Below the pieces are notes generated by a model. That model ran no database searches. It was given only the letters and a program-made list of their open reading frames with translations, and was not told the origin of the DNA. From Bolinopsis microptera (Eukaryota; Ctenophora; Tentaculata; Lobata; Bolinopsidae), in NCBI RefSeq assembly GCF_026151205.1, contig NC_087072.1:17563669-17623668 (forward strand): a stretch of 60,000 bases of DNA. The letters are read 5' to 3'. Both the position numbers and the translations under genes were made by a program. This document shows positions 46,669 through 57,182 of this stretch, in pieces (position 1 is the stretch's first letter; every line of letters starts with the position of its first letter).

Positions 46669-46669
46669 A

Positions 46670-47437
46670 CTCCATCAACAATAATGGCTGCTTATTTCTT
46701 TACATACTGAACCGCAAAATGGGGACAAAAGAAGCTTCTAGAATGATGTAATAGTAGTATTATAACTATCGATGATATCATATTATGATGATTAGCGAAT
46801 TCACGTGAATTATCAAGAGTATCACTTTTTCGCAGAATATCATATTTTAAAAGTCTGATATTGAGTACTTCTTAAGAAAAAGGAAAGTTCATTTGGGTAA
46901 AAGCGTCTACTCACTACTATTATATAACTGATCACGCAACATTTTTTGCGCAGGGCTTCAAGTTTAGGGGTTGAATACTTTCCCTGGAATGAACAATACG
47001 CTTATTTGAGTACGATTTCTACGGCCAGCTCAAAATCTTATGATCATTCGAATAAGTGTATAGTAATACTATGAGATCTTTATAACATTTCTACGTAGAC
47101 TGTAAAAATCATTAAAATAGTTTCTCAGGAATGAACAGGACACAAATTTCAGTAAACCTCGCCCAATTAATCATGGCTATATCAACAATTTTGCACTCAC
47201 GGAGAATCTTCAAGGATTTCCCTGCAGCCCAAAATTCAACATAGGTGAATTTTCACACTATCTTTGAAATCAAAATCCAATTTTCCACCCTTGCATATTC
47301 CTATTGGAAAATCTGTAAGTATGAAAAATTACGAAATTATGCCTAAATTTGTTGTGACTTGTTTGTTTGTTTGTTTATAGAACCTGTCACGTCCCAATCT
47401 CGAACTGGAAAATGACGTAACTCAATTCGGAGTGTGA
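46670..47437. other. Unique stretch right of the giant palindrome
   Basis: AT-rich, no supported gene. A GTTT repeat (47362-47377) precedes a TTTATAG acceptor-like site at about 47380. Confidence 0.4.
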
Positions 47438-47888
47438 ATACGGGTGGTACCTGCAAGAGTATTCATTAAGCATTTAGAGCTCTGTTGTGACTTTGATCAG
47501 GTCCAAAAATCAACTTTTCAGTTGGCTGAGCACAATTTTGAGGGCATCAAAAACTGCACAAGAATTTTGAGAAGTACCAAGTATCAAAACAATTTGATGT
47601 TACGATATAATTACAGCTACAAATCACAAGAAATACCTGAGGTATATCCTCTCAATGAAACAAATGATTTTGGTAATTCTTAGAACTCTGGATCTGATCA
47701 CCAGCTTGTCAGTTGTCTGCTAAATGGTTTCAGTCATAGCACTGACACTCAAGAAACATTTCAAATACCTCACTCAAGAAACGTGCAACCAGCCCCTGGA
47801 ACATTCTATATGAATTATGATAGTGAGGAAATCAAAAAAATGCTTATAGTAATTACAGTTGTGCCTCGCGCCAGCCAGCTTGAGCTTT
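47438..47888 (+). pseudogene. Possible decayed exon, one in-frame stop
   Basis: An open frame of about 80 codons (FDQVQKSTFQLAEHNFEGIK and onward) meets TAG at 47681-47683 and then continues open for another ~67 codons to TAA at 47886 (SGSDHQLVSCLLNGFSHSTD to ASQLEL). No ATG opens it. The final ~75 bases recur, more decayed, at 10531-10606. It may be a repeat-borne coding remnant. No family is recognised. Confidence 0.35.
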
Positions 47889-48921
47889 AAATGCTCAGAA
47901 GATGATTTCAGATTAAAATGTGTCCACGTTGCTAAGGCACTGCTTTTCAAGTTGAGTTGATAATAGTTCCAGACAGTCTCATTGGATAGTGATTAGTGAA
48001 AGTGTGAAATTTCATCAAGGTTTATTGGTAGAAACGGTCCATTCTACTTTATTCTACTTTACTTCTCGGACTCTAGCTCTATAAAAGTCTAAACAGCATA
48101 ACTAGAATCAAGTATAATATCCACTATTCTGGATCGTCCAAACCCCGCTTTAATGGGGTGTCCAATTCACTAATTCAAATTGCACTAATATTTTACACAG
48201 GTACATACTATACTCTAAAATAAAACAACTCTGAAACATCACATGATAGTAACTTTTTCGTCACATGATAATGATAGTTACTATTTCGACACATGAAAGT
48301 CACTATTTTGTTTTAAGATCAGTGAACTTCTATGAGTATATAGCTGGATTGAACAAATTAGCTGATGATTATAAAACGTAAATAAATAAAACGTAAATAA
48401 AAAAATTAAATATTCTGTTACAGTGTTTGGTCTCCACTCGGCTCTAGCACACGTTCTAGCACACGTTAATCACGGCTCTGAAACAAGTTGCAACCCCTTT
48501 TCGCGCGCGGCGGCAAAAGGCCGGCTCTCTCTCTCTCTCTCCGGCCGAGGTATACAACGTGTAGCAAGCTCTAGCAGAGGCTCAGTAGAAATTTCAGACA
48601 AACTACAATTAGCTTTGCCTTTATATCAAACTATAATAAACAAATACTGTGCATTATAAAAACTAAACATCCCTTCCAATCAATCCTGTCCTCAGAAACA
48701 TCTTTGAAGGCGTCTAACCTTAACTATAAATTTGATTGTGTTATACAAATTAATTTGATTTCGCCCCAAATCAAAGAGATTTTGAAAGGACCCCCATGGC
48801 CCTGTAAACAAATTTACAGTTGCGGAGCTGCTAGCAGTTTAAAACAATTCCCACAACTAGTCATTTTAGCAAGTTTTCTAGTCTAGTAAGTTATACGGAC
48901 GGACATAATAATAAAGACGGA
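47889..48921. other. Intergenic stretch with a CT-repeat hairpin
   Basis: No supported gene. GGCCGG-(CT)n-CCGGCC at about 48520-48545 forms a short GC hairpin beside TTCGCGCGCGGCGGC. An open frame across it (48423-48659) has no recognised product. ACATGATAGTAAC-type short repeats occur at 48240-48300. Confidence 0.4.
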
Positions 48922-49634
48922 TATAATACGGGGCCACTTCTTGTTTGTAGTTATGAGATTTCTAGGATGCCTGTCATGTGGAGTGTGGATTATATTGGCC
49001 AGTTAGTCATAAATTCAGATTTAGATGAGATTTCTAATTTAGGACTAGGTAAATTACTCTAATTTTCTAATTAGCGATTATAATCGCTTAATGAAAAAAT
49101 TAAGTCAACTGCGGTCAGAAACAAATCTGGCCAGCTGATTGCAGACCCCCAAAAGCAGAAAGAAAGGAACACTTTTCTGAGTTATTAAATCTTCCCCCGC
49201 AAGAAGCTAATATCTCAAACCCAAACAACATCCCTCCCCAACCCAGGTTCAAATACCTCCCTCATTCAAACCTAGACAACATCCCTCCCCAACCCTGGTT
49301 CAAATACCTCTCTCATTCAGACCTAAACAACATCCCTCCCCAACCCTGGTTCAAATACCTCTCTCATTCAGACCTAGACAACATCCCTCCCCAACCTTGG
49401 TTCAAATACCTCTCTCATTCGGACCTAGACAACATCCCTCCCCAACCCAGGTTCAAATACCTCTCTCATTCAGACCTAGACAACATCCCTCCCCAACCCT
49501 GGTTCAAATACCTCTCTCATTCAGACCTAGACAACATCCCTTCCCAACCCTGGTTCAAATACCTCTCTCATTCAGACCTAGACAACATCCCTCCCCAACC
49601 CAGGTTCAAATACCTATAATACGGGGCCACTTCT
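48922..49634. repeat. 20-bp direct repeats flanking a minisatellite-bearing segment
   Basis: TATAATACGGGGCCACTTCT is present at 48922-48941 and again, identical, at 49615-49634. The 673 bp between holds AT-rich sequence and the 51-bp minisatellite. This may be a long target duplication around an insertion, or a local segmental duplication whose interior later changed. Confidence 0.75.
49226..49614. repeat. 51-bp minisatellite, about 7.6 copies
   Basis: The unit begins CAACATCCCTCCCCAACCCT and continues GGTTCAAATACCTCTCTCATT. The length of 51 (17 codons) keeps one frame open with a 17-residue repeat (VQIPLSFRPRQHPSPTL), but no start context or gene surrounds it. Copies differ by only a few substitutions, so expansion is recent. 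Confidence 0.92.
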
Positions 49635-49639
49635 AGAAC

Positions 49640-50185
49640 TCTCACCTCTGCGGCATTCTATCAGCTCAGCAGCATTTGGCACAGTCGCAACATTAAGACA
49701 GCAACTTCGATTAGGATCTATAAAGCGGCTGTGCTAACTATACCTAAAGTAAGTATACTACTGTATGGAAGTGAGCTATGGAATACCAGACAGACGCGGA
49801 TGAAAAGATTTGAGGTGTTCCATCAATGATACTTGGGAAGAATCCTGAAGATCAAATGATACTACCATGTATTTAACGCTGACGTACTCAAGCGGGCCAA
49901 CATCACCCCTGTTGATATTTTGTTGATGGTTTGGTCATGTGGTGAGGATGCCAGAAGTGAGAAGAGTCGAAGAGAGAATGCCCAATTATGTTCTGCGCTG
50001 GATCCCAATCCACGACAAAAGGTTCAGAGGCATGCCTCGCAAGAATTGGTTATCGTGTGTCCTAGAGGATGCGGCAATTATCATGACAGGTGTCGATAAT
50101 ATCACAATGGAAGCTGCAGACTGCAGAGCAAATACCTTATTACATGAAATTTGTGCGAGGTGTTTACTGCACTGCTATTAACAAC
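49640..50185 (+). pseudogene. RTE-like LINE 3' remnant (LINE B family)
   Basis: Decayed post-RT region: GAFYQLSSIW-like segment at 49655, RIYKAAV-like at 49715, then RMPEVRRVEERMPNYVLRWI and PRKNWLSCVLEDAA (49939-50075) ending at about 50185. Multiple frameshifts and stops. It begins right after the right 20-bp direct repeat. Confidence 0.8.
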
Positions 50186-50770
50186 TACTGTTAAGTGAAA
50201 TTTATATACAGTACCTAGTGCAAAAATAATTATAAAAAAGAACCTGATAATAAGATTCAAATAAATTATGAGACCAAGAAAAACAAAGCATCGCATTTCT
50301 AAACTGAACTTAAACATACTTTAGTTTAGTAAATATATTTTAAGAATTTAGAGCTTCTCCGAATCAGATTGTGACAAATTGAATAAGTATGTCTTTAAAT
50401 CTGTTTTCAACTGAAAGTACTGAAGCCTTAACCCAGTTTAATATGCATATCCTAAGAATAAAGCTTCTTCTGCAATTCCAAAGCATATTATGACTTATTG
50501 AATAAGTATGCATTTAAAATAATTTTAAACGGGTGACAGACAACTGAACCCAATTGAACCTAGTTCCCACGCAGTTTTCAAATCCCAAAACGACAAAGCT
50601 GAACCCAGGTCATATCACATTTCACACCGAAATCGGAAATACGACAACTGAACCCAACGATCGGATTTTATTTTCCCAAGCTACCCTGTCTAGGAAACGT
50701 CCAAATTGGGTTCAGTTGTCCGGTAACCTTTTAAACATATCTAGTACTTGAACTTCCACTGTATACCTTA
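50186..50770. other. Intergenic stretch
   Basis: No supported gene. A degenerate ACAACTGAACCCAA motif recurs between 50540 and 50725, including one inverted TTGGGTTCAGTTGTC. Confidence 0.45.
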
Positions 50771-50933
50771 GGGGTCGTTCACATATTACGTAATCAGCCA
50801 AGGGGGAGGGGGTTTCCAAATGATTACACTGGTGTAATTTTGACACAATAGCTGTATATGTGTAAAACTGATTACGGAGGGGGGGGGGATAAAAATTGTC
50901 CAGAAAGTGATTACGTAATATGTGGACGACCCC
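50771..50933. mobile_element. MITE M, copy 1
   Basis: Termini GGGGTCGTTCACATATTACG and CGTAATATGTGGACGACCCC are near-perfect inverted repeats bounding 163 bp. The interior has one GGGGGAGGGGGTTTCCAAATGA segment and a G-rich run. I know this GGGGTCGTCCACATATTACGTAAT-type terminus as widespread in animal genomes; the superfamily is not settled here. Confidence 0.85.
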
Positions 50934-51084
50934 AATTATCTTTACTTTTATTTGCCAACCATGATTAGCGTTGTTTCATATCATTTCATACCTTGAAAGT
51001 ATTTAACTTAATGAAGTTTAAAGTTTGAACTAGACTTAAGATTGTCTTTGGTATGTTTCACGTATATAGTAGTATAAGGACAGA

Positions 51085-51155
51085 CAGACCCGTCAAAGGA
51101 TTTTTGACGTTTTTGAGTCCCATTAGGTGCCCTTTATGACTGACCAACTTTTGCT
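51085..51155 (-). repeat. Short dispersed repeat S, copy 1
   Basis: The segment from CAAAGGATTTTTGACGTTTT to CTGACCAACTTTTG is the near-perfect reverse complement of 56968-57032. It lies beside repeat K here and beside element W there, so it may be the edge of a larger element. Confidence 0.7.
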
Positions 51156-51495
51156 GTACTATCATTTTAATGATTTCAATGTGAATGATGAATCATTAGG
51201 GTTAAGATAATCACATTTGTAATAAATGAAACCTCTCTGTACCGTCAATCGTACTAATCTAAATTCTAAACCGGCCTACCTGGATTACCAGACCTCTTAT
51301 TTTCCTCAACAATCAGACCGAGTTGTGCAAGAAATGTGATTTATCATAGCTCATATTGCATTTGGTGGGTGATGCAAGTACATATCGAGCTGTATCCAAT
51401 CACAATACGACACAATACGTGTATATGATATGGTCCCTAATGCGGTATATGAAACGTTCTATACCGGGGTGTTTCTATACCGTACACTTCTCGTT
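51156..51495 (+). repeat. Repeat K, copy 1
   Basis: Contains AGGGTTAAGATAATCACATT, ACCGGCCTACCTGGATTACC, TTGTGCAAGAAATGTGATTT, TACATATCGAGCTGTATCCA and GGTATATGAAACG. Inverted at 55045-55384 with about 10-15% differences. Short open frames in both copies share a few residues but look noncoding. Confidence 0.8.
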
Positions 51496-51979
51496 TCTCC
51501 TGCTGCAAGAAACTGTCTTTTTACTTCACAATATCCGGATTCCAAATCAACATCCTTATTCCTTAATTATGATAACATTAACAATCCTTCCTGGTCTGTC
51601 CCGTTATTTCTAAGACGTATAATTTCCAAGAAATCCTGACTCTCCTCGAACTGATCATTTATTTAACTTGTACTTGATTAGGTCTCCTCAATCATTCGAG
51701 TGGCCTGCACCAATGATTCACGTACTCTAGTTCGACAAATAGTTTCTGCTTGTGATCCAACGGCTATTACCGGGTCCTCATAATAGGATCACAGGGTTCA
51801 ATGGCAGATTAAACGATTTTCTGACATCTAGCAACCAGCGGTTAGAAATTCCACAACCTTTCAGTATAGTTTTAATTCTCCTGTTTGCCACTCAGTTCTG
51901 GTCTAGCAAACAGGAAAATAGATTGATATTCGACTGTTTCCGGTTCAGCAGCCAAATTTCTAGACCGGTACTCGGTTAC
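51496..51979. other. Intergenic stretch
   Basis: No supported gene. It lies between repeat K and pogo-like copy 2. Confidence 0.4.
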
Positions 51980-54109
51980 TACCTTATCGGACCTTATTTG
52001 GACGGACATTAAATGAACGGACAAAATTATGAACGGACATTAATATGAAATTGAACGCTAGAAGGCATTCAAAACCATCAAAAATCCGAATTTTTTTCTT
52101 TTTTTTTTAAACTTTTTTTTATGTCAGCAAATGATTTTCAAATCCATTTTCATATAGTAAGTAAGAAAAGCAGTCGTTAAGCAGTAAAAATGTTAAAATA
52201 TGTGTACATGATCAGTGTCTACTATCACGTCATATCATCTTCATCAAATGGGTTTTCGTGCATGAAATAGTCCATGCTTAAAGCATCAGTGATTTATAGC
52301 TTTATGGAAACCTTTTTTTATCAAACTACCCCGGTCCTGCATTTCAGTGTTAACTTTTACAAGCCATTCGGCGTGAAGTGGTTTTATTTTAGACAACTTT
52401 AGGTTAACCTTAACATCACGTGGAGCTTTCCTAGCACTGTTTCATTACCTCCCCTGAGTCAGAGTAATATGACTATAACAACGTCGGACAATGTCATTGG
52501 CAACACGATTTACCGACAGACCAAGGAGAACCTTTCCGTCGTTAACTTAAGGCACAATAAAATTCTCATAGTTATCATATTCTGGACGAAAAGTTCGAAG
52601 TGGAAACATTTTTGAAAAAAATTCAACGGACTTTAACTTGGACGGACCTTAACGGGGGGGGGGGGGGGGGGGGGTTCACCCTGATTTTTTTGTGAAACTT
52701 GGTTTCGAGATAGCAGTTGACCAACAAACTAGGACCGGTGACCAAACTTTTGAGGGGGTCCCGGACCCAACCGCCCAACGGTGCCCGCGGGGCAGCCACA
52801 CCCACACATTTGGTCCAAATTAGGCCCAATTTAGCCAAATACCCTGAACATGCCCAAAACCCAGATTTTAGGTGCTTTACTTGTAGCTAGTGATCCCTTG
52901 AACTCGTATATGAAATTTCATCAAGATTGGATAAAAAATGACTGAGTTATGAGCCAAAAACCATATAACCATATTTGGGCATACGCACCTAATTTGATCG
53001 AATTTGGCCCATAAATTGGTTAAATATCAATATTTTTGAATGAAACCAACTTTATATGAAAGGTAAGCCTAAACTACACATTCTCTATGATTTTCAGCCC
53101 AATATCTACCTAACTGTGGATTCTGTGTTCAAATAATCGCAAAAAATGAACAAAATCGCCCATATCTTAGTTCGCGATATTTGCGAAACTGACTTCGCTC
53201 AAAACAATAGAACTCAATAGGGTTTCAATATTTTTTCATGAAATTTTCAGAATCAACGTAGAATTGTCTCATGACCTTAAGTTTTGAAACAGAATTTTGA
53301 GTTAGGCCTTTAAAAAATTTGGCGGCCAAATTCTGAAATTTGCCGGCATTTTTCAGAATTTGGCCGCCAAATCTTTTTAAAGGCCTAACTCAAAATTCTG
53401 TCCCAAAACTTAAGGTCATAAGACAATTCTACGTTGATTCTGAAAATTTCATGAAAAAATATTGAAACCCTATTGAATTCTATTGTTTTGAGCGAAGTCA
53501 GTTTCGCACATATCGCGAACTGAGATATGGGCGATTTTGTTCATTTTTTGCGATTATTTAAACACCGAATCCACAGTTAGGTAGATATTGAGCTGAAAAT
53601 CATAGAGAATGTGTAGTTTAGGCTTACCTTTCATATAAAGTTGGTTTCATTCAAAAATATTGATATTTAACCAATTTATGGACCAAATTCGACCAAATAT
53701 GGTCATATGGTTTTTGGCTCATAACTCAGTCATTTTTTGTCCAATCTTGATGAAATTTTATATACGAGTTTAGGGGATCACTAGCTACAAGTAAAGCACC
53801 TAAAATCTGGGTTTTGGGCATGTTCAGGGTATTTGGCTAAATTGGGCCTAATTTGGACCAAATATGGGCGTGGCTGCCCCGCAGGCACCGTTTGGCGGTT
53901 GGGGTCTGGGACCCCCTCAAAAGTTCGGTCACCGGTCCTAGTTTGTTGGTCAATTACTATCTCGAAACCAAGTTTCACAAAAAAATCAGGGTGAACCCCC
54001 CCCCCCCCCCCCCCTTAAATGAACGGACTTTATTTGAACGGACATTAAGATGAACGTTAGGGCATCCAGCGTTCAATTAATGTCCGTCCAAATAAGGTCC
54101 GATAAGGTA
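51980..54109 (-). mobile_element. Pogo-like DNA transposon relic, copy 2, interrupted by element W
   Basis: Same TIRs as copy 1 (TACCTTATCGGACC to GGTCCGATAAGGTA) and the same internal sequence (minus-strand remnants of the KPLHAEW and NPFDED motifs at about 52240-52400). Relative to copy 1 it lacks the (CATTT)n insert and ~150 bp including the VYDVFKG-coding region. Element W (52653-54014) sits inside it at a TTAA that is intact and unoccupied in copy 1. Confidence 0.85.
52653..54014. mobile_element. Element W, copy 1: 1.36-kb palindromic element with G-run termini and TTAA duplication
   Basis: TTAA at 52649-52652 and 54015-54018 flank it. The left end is C then about 21 G followed by TTCACCCTGATTTTTTTGTG; the right end is CACAAAAAAATCAGGGTGAA followed by about 19 C. 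The two ~670-bp halves are inverted copies (several percent different) meeting at about 53335 in GGCGGCCAAATTCTGAAATT / AATTTGGCCGCC. No coding capacity. The TTAA target recalls piggyBac, but the termini are unusual. Confidence 0.9.
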
Positions 54110-55044
54110 GTGATCGTTTGTGATAATATAAAGTGTGGTATGTGGTAGATATTTATATAGCGTAGGTACTTTATAATCTAGATCTAATTCTATAAAACGG
54201 AGTACGAGTTATACCACGTTAGTCTTTTATCTCTCCGCTAAGTCTACAATTCTGCTGACTAACATAACAATTGAGTATGATACTGATAGTATGAGGTCAA
54301 TTAAATGTTCGTAGGTATGGATCATAGAGATTACATTTACACGTTATAGTTGAACAGCATGAGACAAGTGGAAAACAAACAAACGAATAAATTTCAAGCT
54401 CATAAAGGATCGTTGCTTGAGATCGGAGATTTCAAAACTTTAGTTTGACAGTCGATTGTCGAAGTTCTTTTGTCGAACTTTAGTATGAGTCGAACTCGAG
54501 TCCAGGTAGCGCAGTTCGAAGGAGTCGAACCTTAGGATTTGTCGAACTACAGTACGTGTCGAACTAGAGTGCGTGTACCTGATTAGAGTGCGTGTACCCG
54601 CACCAATGAACTCCCGTTTGTGTCGTATCATCTCCCTTCAGTGTTTGCGGTCACTAGCCATCTCGCTCGCTCCTTCTATAAATCTAGATCACAGTGTTCA
54701 GTGTTTCCTGAAAACGCTGTGTTTCCTGAACTCATTTAAGTGAATTAATTATTACCGTTTCTTTGATACCCCTTGCCCGACGCCCGTATCTAAATCTCAC
54801 CTTACCCGTATCTTACGCTTGTTAATTTTAGCCGACCCTGACATAATATGGGGGTGATTTGAGGTAGGTATCTCGCATAGCGAATGAAGCGGTATGCAGT
54901 ACAATACAAAACAAGTCCCATTAGATGTTGGAAGGTGTATTTACACTTGCTTCCTAGCTGTTCCTTGGATTCCCTGGTATTTTCTTGCCTTCTTCGAGCT
55001 GTAAATGAGCCATGAGGCCAAGTAGACGTTTCGTGATAAACTTT
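54110..55044. other. Intergenic stretch with scattered GTCGAAC motifs
   Basis: No supported gene. GTCGAAC(T) recurs about seven times at 54450-54570, alternating with AGTGCGTGTACC units to about 54600: a degenerate short tandem. A CAGTGTTTCCTGAA duplication lies near 54690-54730. Confidence 0.5.
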
Positions 55045-55384
55045 AAAAACCTCTCTATACCGAGCCTCTCGCGGTATAAAAGTATAAAGCGTTTCATATA
55101 CCGTATTAACGGCCATACTATACTCACGTAATAATTGTGTCGCATTGTGATTGGATACAGCTCGATATGTACTTACATCACCCACCAAATGCGATATGAG
55201 CTATGATAAATCACATTTCTTGCACAACTTGGTTTGATTGTTGATGAAAAGAAGAGGTCTGGTAATCCAGGTAGGCCGGTTTAGATTAGCACGATTGACG
55301 GTACAGAGAGGTTTTATATATTACAAATGTGATTATCTTAACCCTACTGATTCATCATTGAAATCAATAAAATTATAGTACAGC
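55045..55384 (-). repeat. Repeat K, copy 2 (inverted relative to copy 1)
   Basis: Reverse-complement match to 51156-51495. The pair bounds a ~3.5-kb interval that holds pogo-like copy 2. Confidence 0.8.
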
Positions 55385-55876
55385 AGGCTATCGGTTCGAT
55401 CTTGAATGTGCCTTTGGTGCAGTTTCTGTGAAAATCGATAAGGCTGTACTGTAAATTGTAATTAATTATGAAACTCTAATATCGTGTGGTTAACATTTTT
55501 CAATTTCAGTTTCAGACCTTTCCACTTAAAGTAATTCCTGATTACTAAATTCTGCCGAGATTTACTGAACTCAAACTACAAATATTGGTGATTTTATTAT
55601 TCTTGAAACGAAAAATTCGTGGATTTTTTATAAGAATTTTTTTCCACGTTTCATGCAATTAAATCACTTTTGGTGGAAACAAAAATATTTTGAAATTTGT
55701 CCGTCTCGAAAAAATATTTAAGTGAAAAATGTTTCTAAAAACTACTTTTATCCGTGTTTTACGCTATTCCGATCATTTTGAGCAAATAAAAAAATTTTAA
55801 ATCTTTGCTAATTAGCTAATTGATAATTATCCATCTAACTGATTGTCTGACGTAAAAATCGTCTTCACAAGGTGTG
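55385..55876. other. AT-rich intergenic stretch
   Basis: No supported gene. Confidence 0.4.
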
Positions 55877-56852
55877 AGAGATAGCAGTTGACCAACAAAC
55901 TAGGACCGGTGACCGAACTTTTGAGGGGGTCCCGGACCCCAACCGCCAAACGGTGCCCGCGGGGCAGCCACGCCCATATTGTGGTCCCTTGAACTCGTAT
56001 ATGAATTTTGAGTTATGAGCCAAAAACCATATGACCATATTTTGGCATACGCACTAAATTTGATCGATTTTGGCCCATAAATTGGTCAAATATTAAGTTT
56101 TGTATTGGAATTTTGAGTTAGGCCTTTAAAAAAATTTGGCGGCCAAAAAATGTCGGGCAAATTTTGGAATTGGCCGCCAAATTTTTTTAAAGGCCTAACT
56201 CAAAGTTCCAATACAAAACTTAAGGTCGAAATGCGATTCTACGTTGATTCTGAAAATTTCATGTAAAAATATTGAAACCCTATATTGAGTTCTATTGTTT
56301 TGAGCGAAATCAGTTTTGCAAATATCGCGAACTGAGATATGGGCGATTTTGTTCATTTTTTGCGATTATTTGAACTCAGAATCCACAGTTAGTTAGATAC
56401 TGAGCTGATAATCATAGAGATCGTGTAATATAGGCTTACCTTCCATATAAAGTTGGTTTCATTCAAAATATTGATATTTGACTAATTTATGGGCCAAAAT
56501 CGATCAAATTTGGTGCGTATGCCCAAATATGGTCGTATGGTTTTGGCTCATAACTCATTCATTTTTTGTCCAATCTCGATGAAAATTCATATACGAGTTC
56601 AATACAAGGGACCACTAGCTACAAGTAGAGCACCTCAATTCTGGTTTTTTGGGCATGTGTTCAGGGTATTTAGCTAAATTTGGCCTAATTTGGACCCAAT
56701 ATGGGTGTGGCTGCCCCGCGGGCACCGTTTGGCGGTTGGGGTCCGGGACCCCCTCAAAAGTTTGGTCACCGGTCCTAGTTTGATGGTCAACTGCTATCTC
56801 GAAACCAAGTTTCACAAAAAACCCCCCAGGGTGACCCCCCCCCCCCCCCCCC
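55877..56852. mobile_element. Element W, copy 2, left end truncated
   Basis: Matches W from GAGATAGCAGTTGACCAACA through the central GGCGGCCAAAAAATGTCGGG palindrome to the right terminus CAGGGTGA plus about 18 C, then TTAA (56853-56856). The left half is ~400 bp shorter than the right, and the left G run and TTAA are missing, so the copy was deleted on the left. Confidence 0.85.
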
Positions 56853-57182
56853 TTAATCTGCGCTGCAACCTTTTATGATGTTCACAACTAAAGATATTCG
56901 ACAAACAAAAAAGGTGGTAAAAAGTGGTAAAAGTGGCAAAAAGTGGCCTTAAGACACGTCGAAAAGTTTGGAAAAGTTGGTCAGCCATAAAGAGCACCTA
57001 ATGGGACTCAAAAACGTCAAAAATCCTTTGGAAGCTACTACAGACGGATTTGTCTGTACTAGTAATAGTATCTCAATCTGCAATGACAAATAAATGATCA
57101 TGGTTTATGTGCTGCTAATACTAATAATAATAATAATATTAATCGCCAGTCTTGATTTAAAACATATTTGCTACAGCTACAG
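56853..57182. other. Intergenic or intronic stretch with dispersed repeat S, copy 2
   Basis: 56968-57032 (CAAAAGTTGG-like to CAAAAATCCTTTGG) matches 51085-51155 inverted. AAAGTGG repeats lie at 56910-56950 and an AATAAT run at about 57118-57140. The final bases (TTTGCTACAGCTACAG) form the acceptor of the following exon. Confidence 0.6.

Larger units (their letters stand above)
34108..46669. repeat. Giant near-perfect palindrome, 12.56 kb, two ~6.28-kb arms
   Basis: Any position p in the left arm pairs with 80777-p in the right arm with no net indel over the full length; this was checked at many landmarks (X, Z, Y borders, loops, homopolymer lengths). The two-base centre (40388-40389, AG within an AT run) is the only spacer. 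Mismatches were found at 38441/42336 and 38471/42306, so the arms are not an exact copy. Layout of the left arm: X1-Z1-Y1-Z1'-X2-Y2-U-Y3; the right arm is the mirror. Outside 34108 and 46669 the match stops. An assembly foldback cannot be excluded from sequence alone. Confidence 0.93.

Noticed and set aside
34108-46669. Target-site duplication around the giant palindrome
   Set aside because: The flanks share TGGAGTA only in inverted orientation, with a 15-16-bp gap on the left; a direct duplication was not found.
49397-49636. 79-codon repetitive proline-rich frame
   Set aside because: The 51-bp unit happens to be 17 codons; there is no start context, gene structure or sequence outside the repeat.
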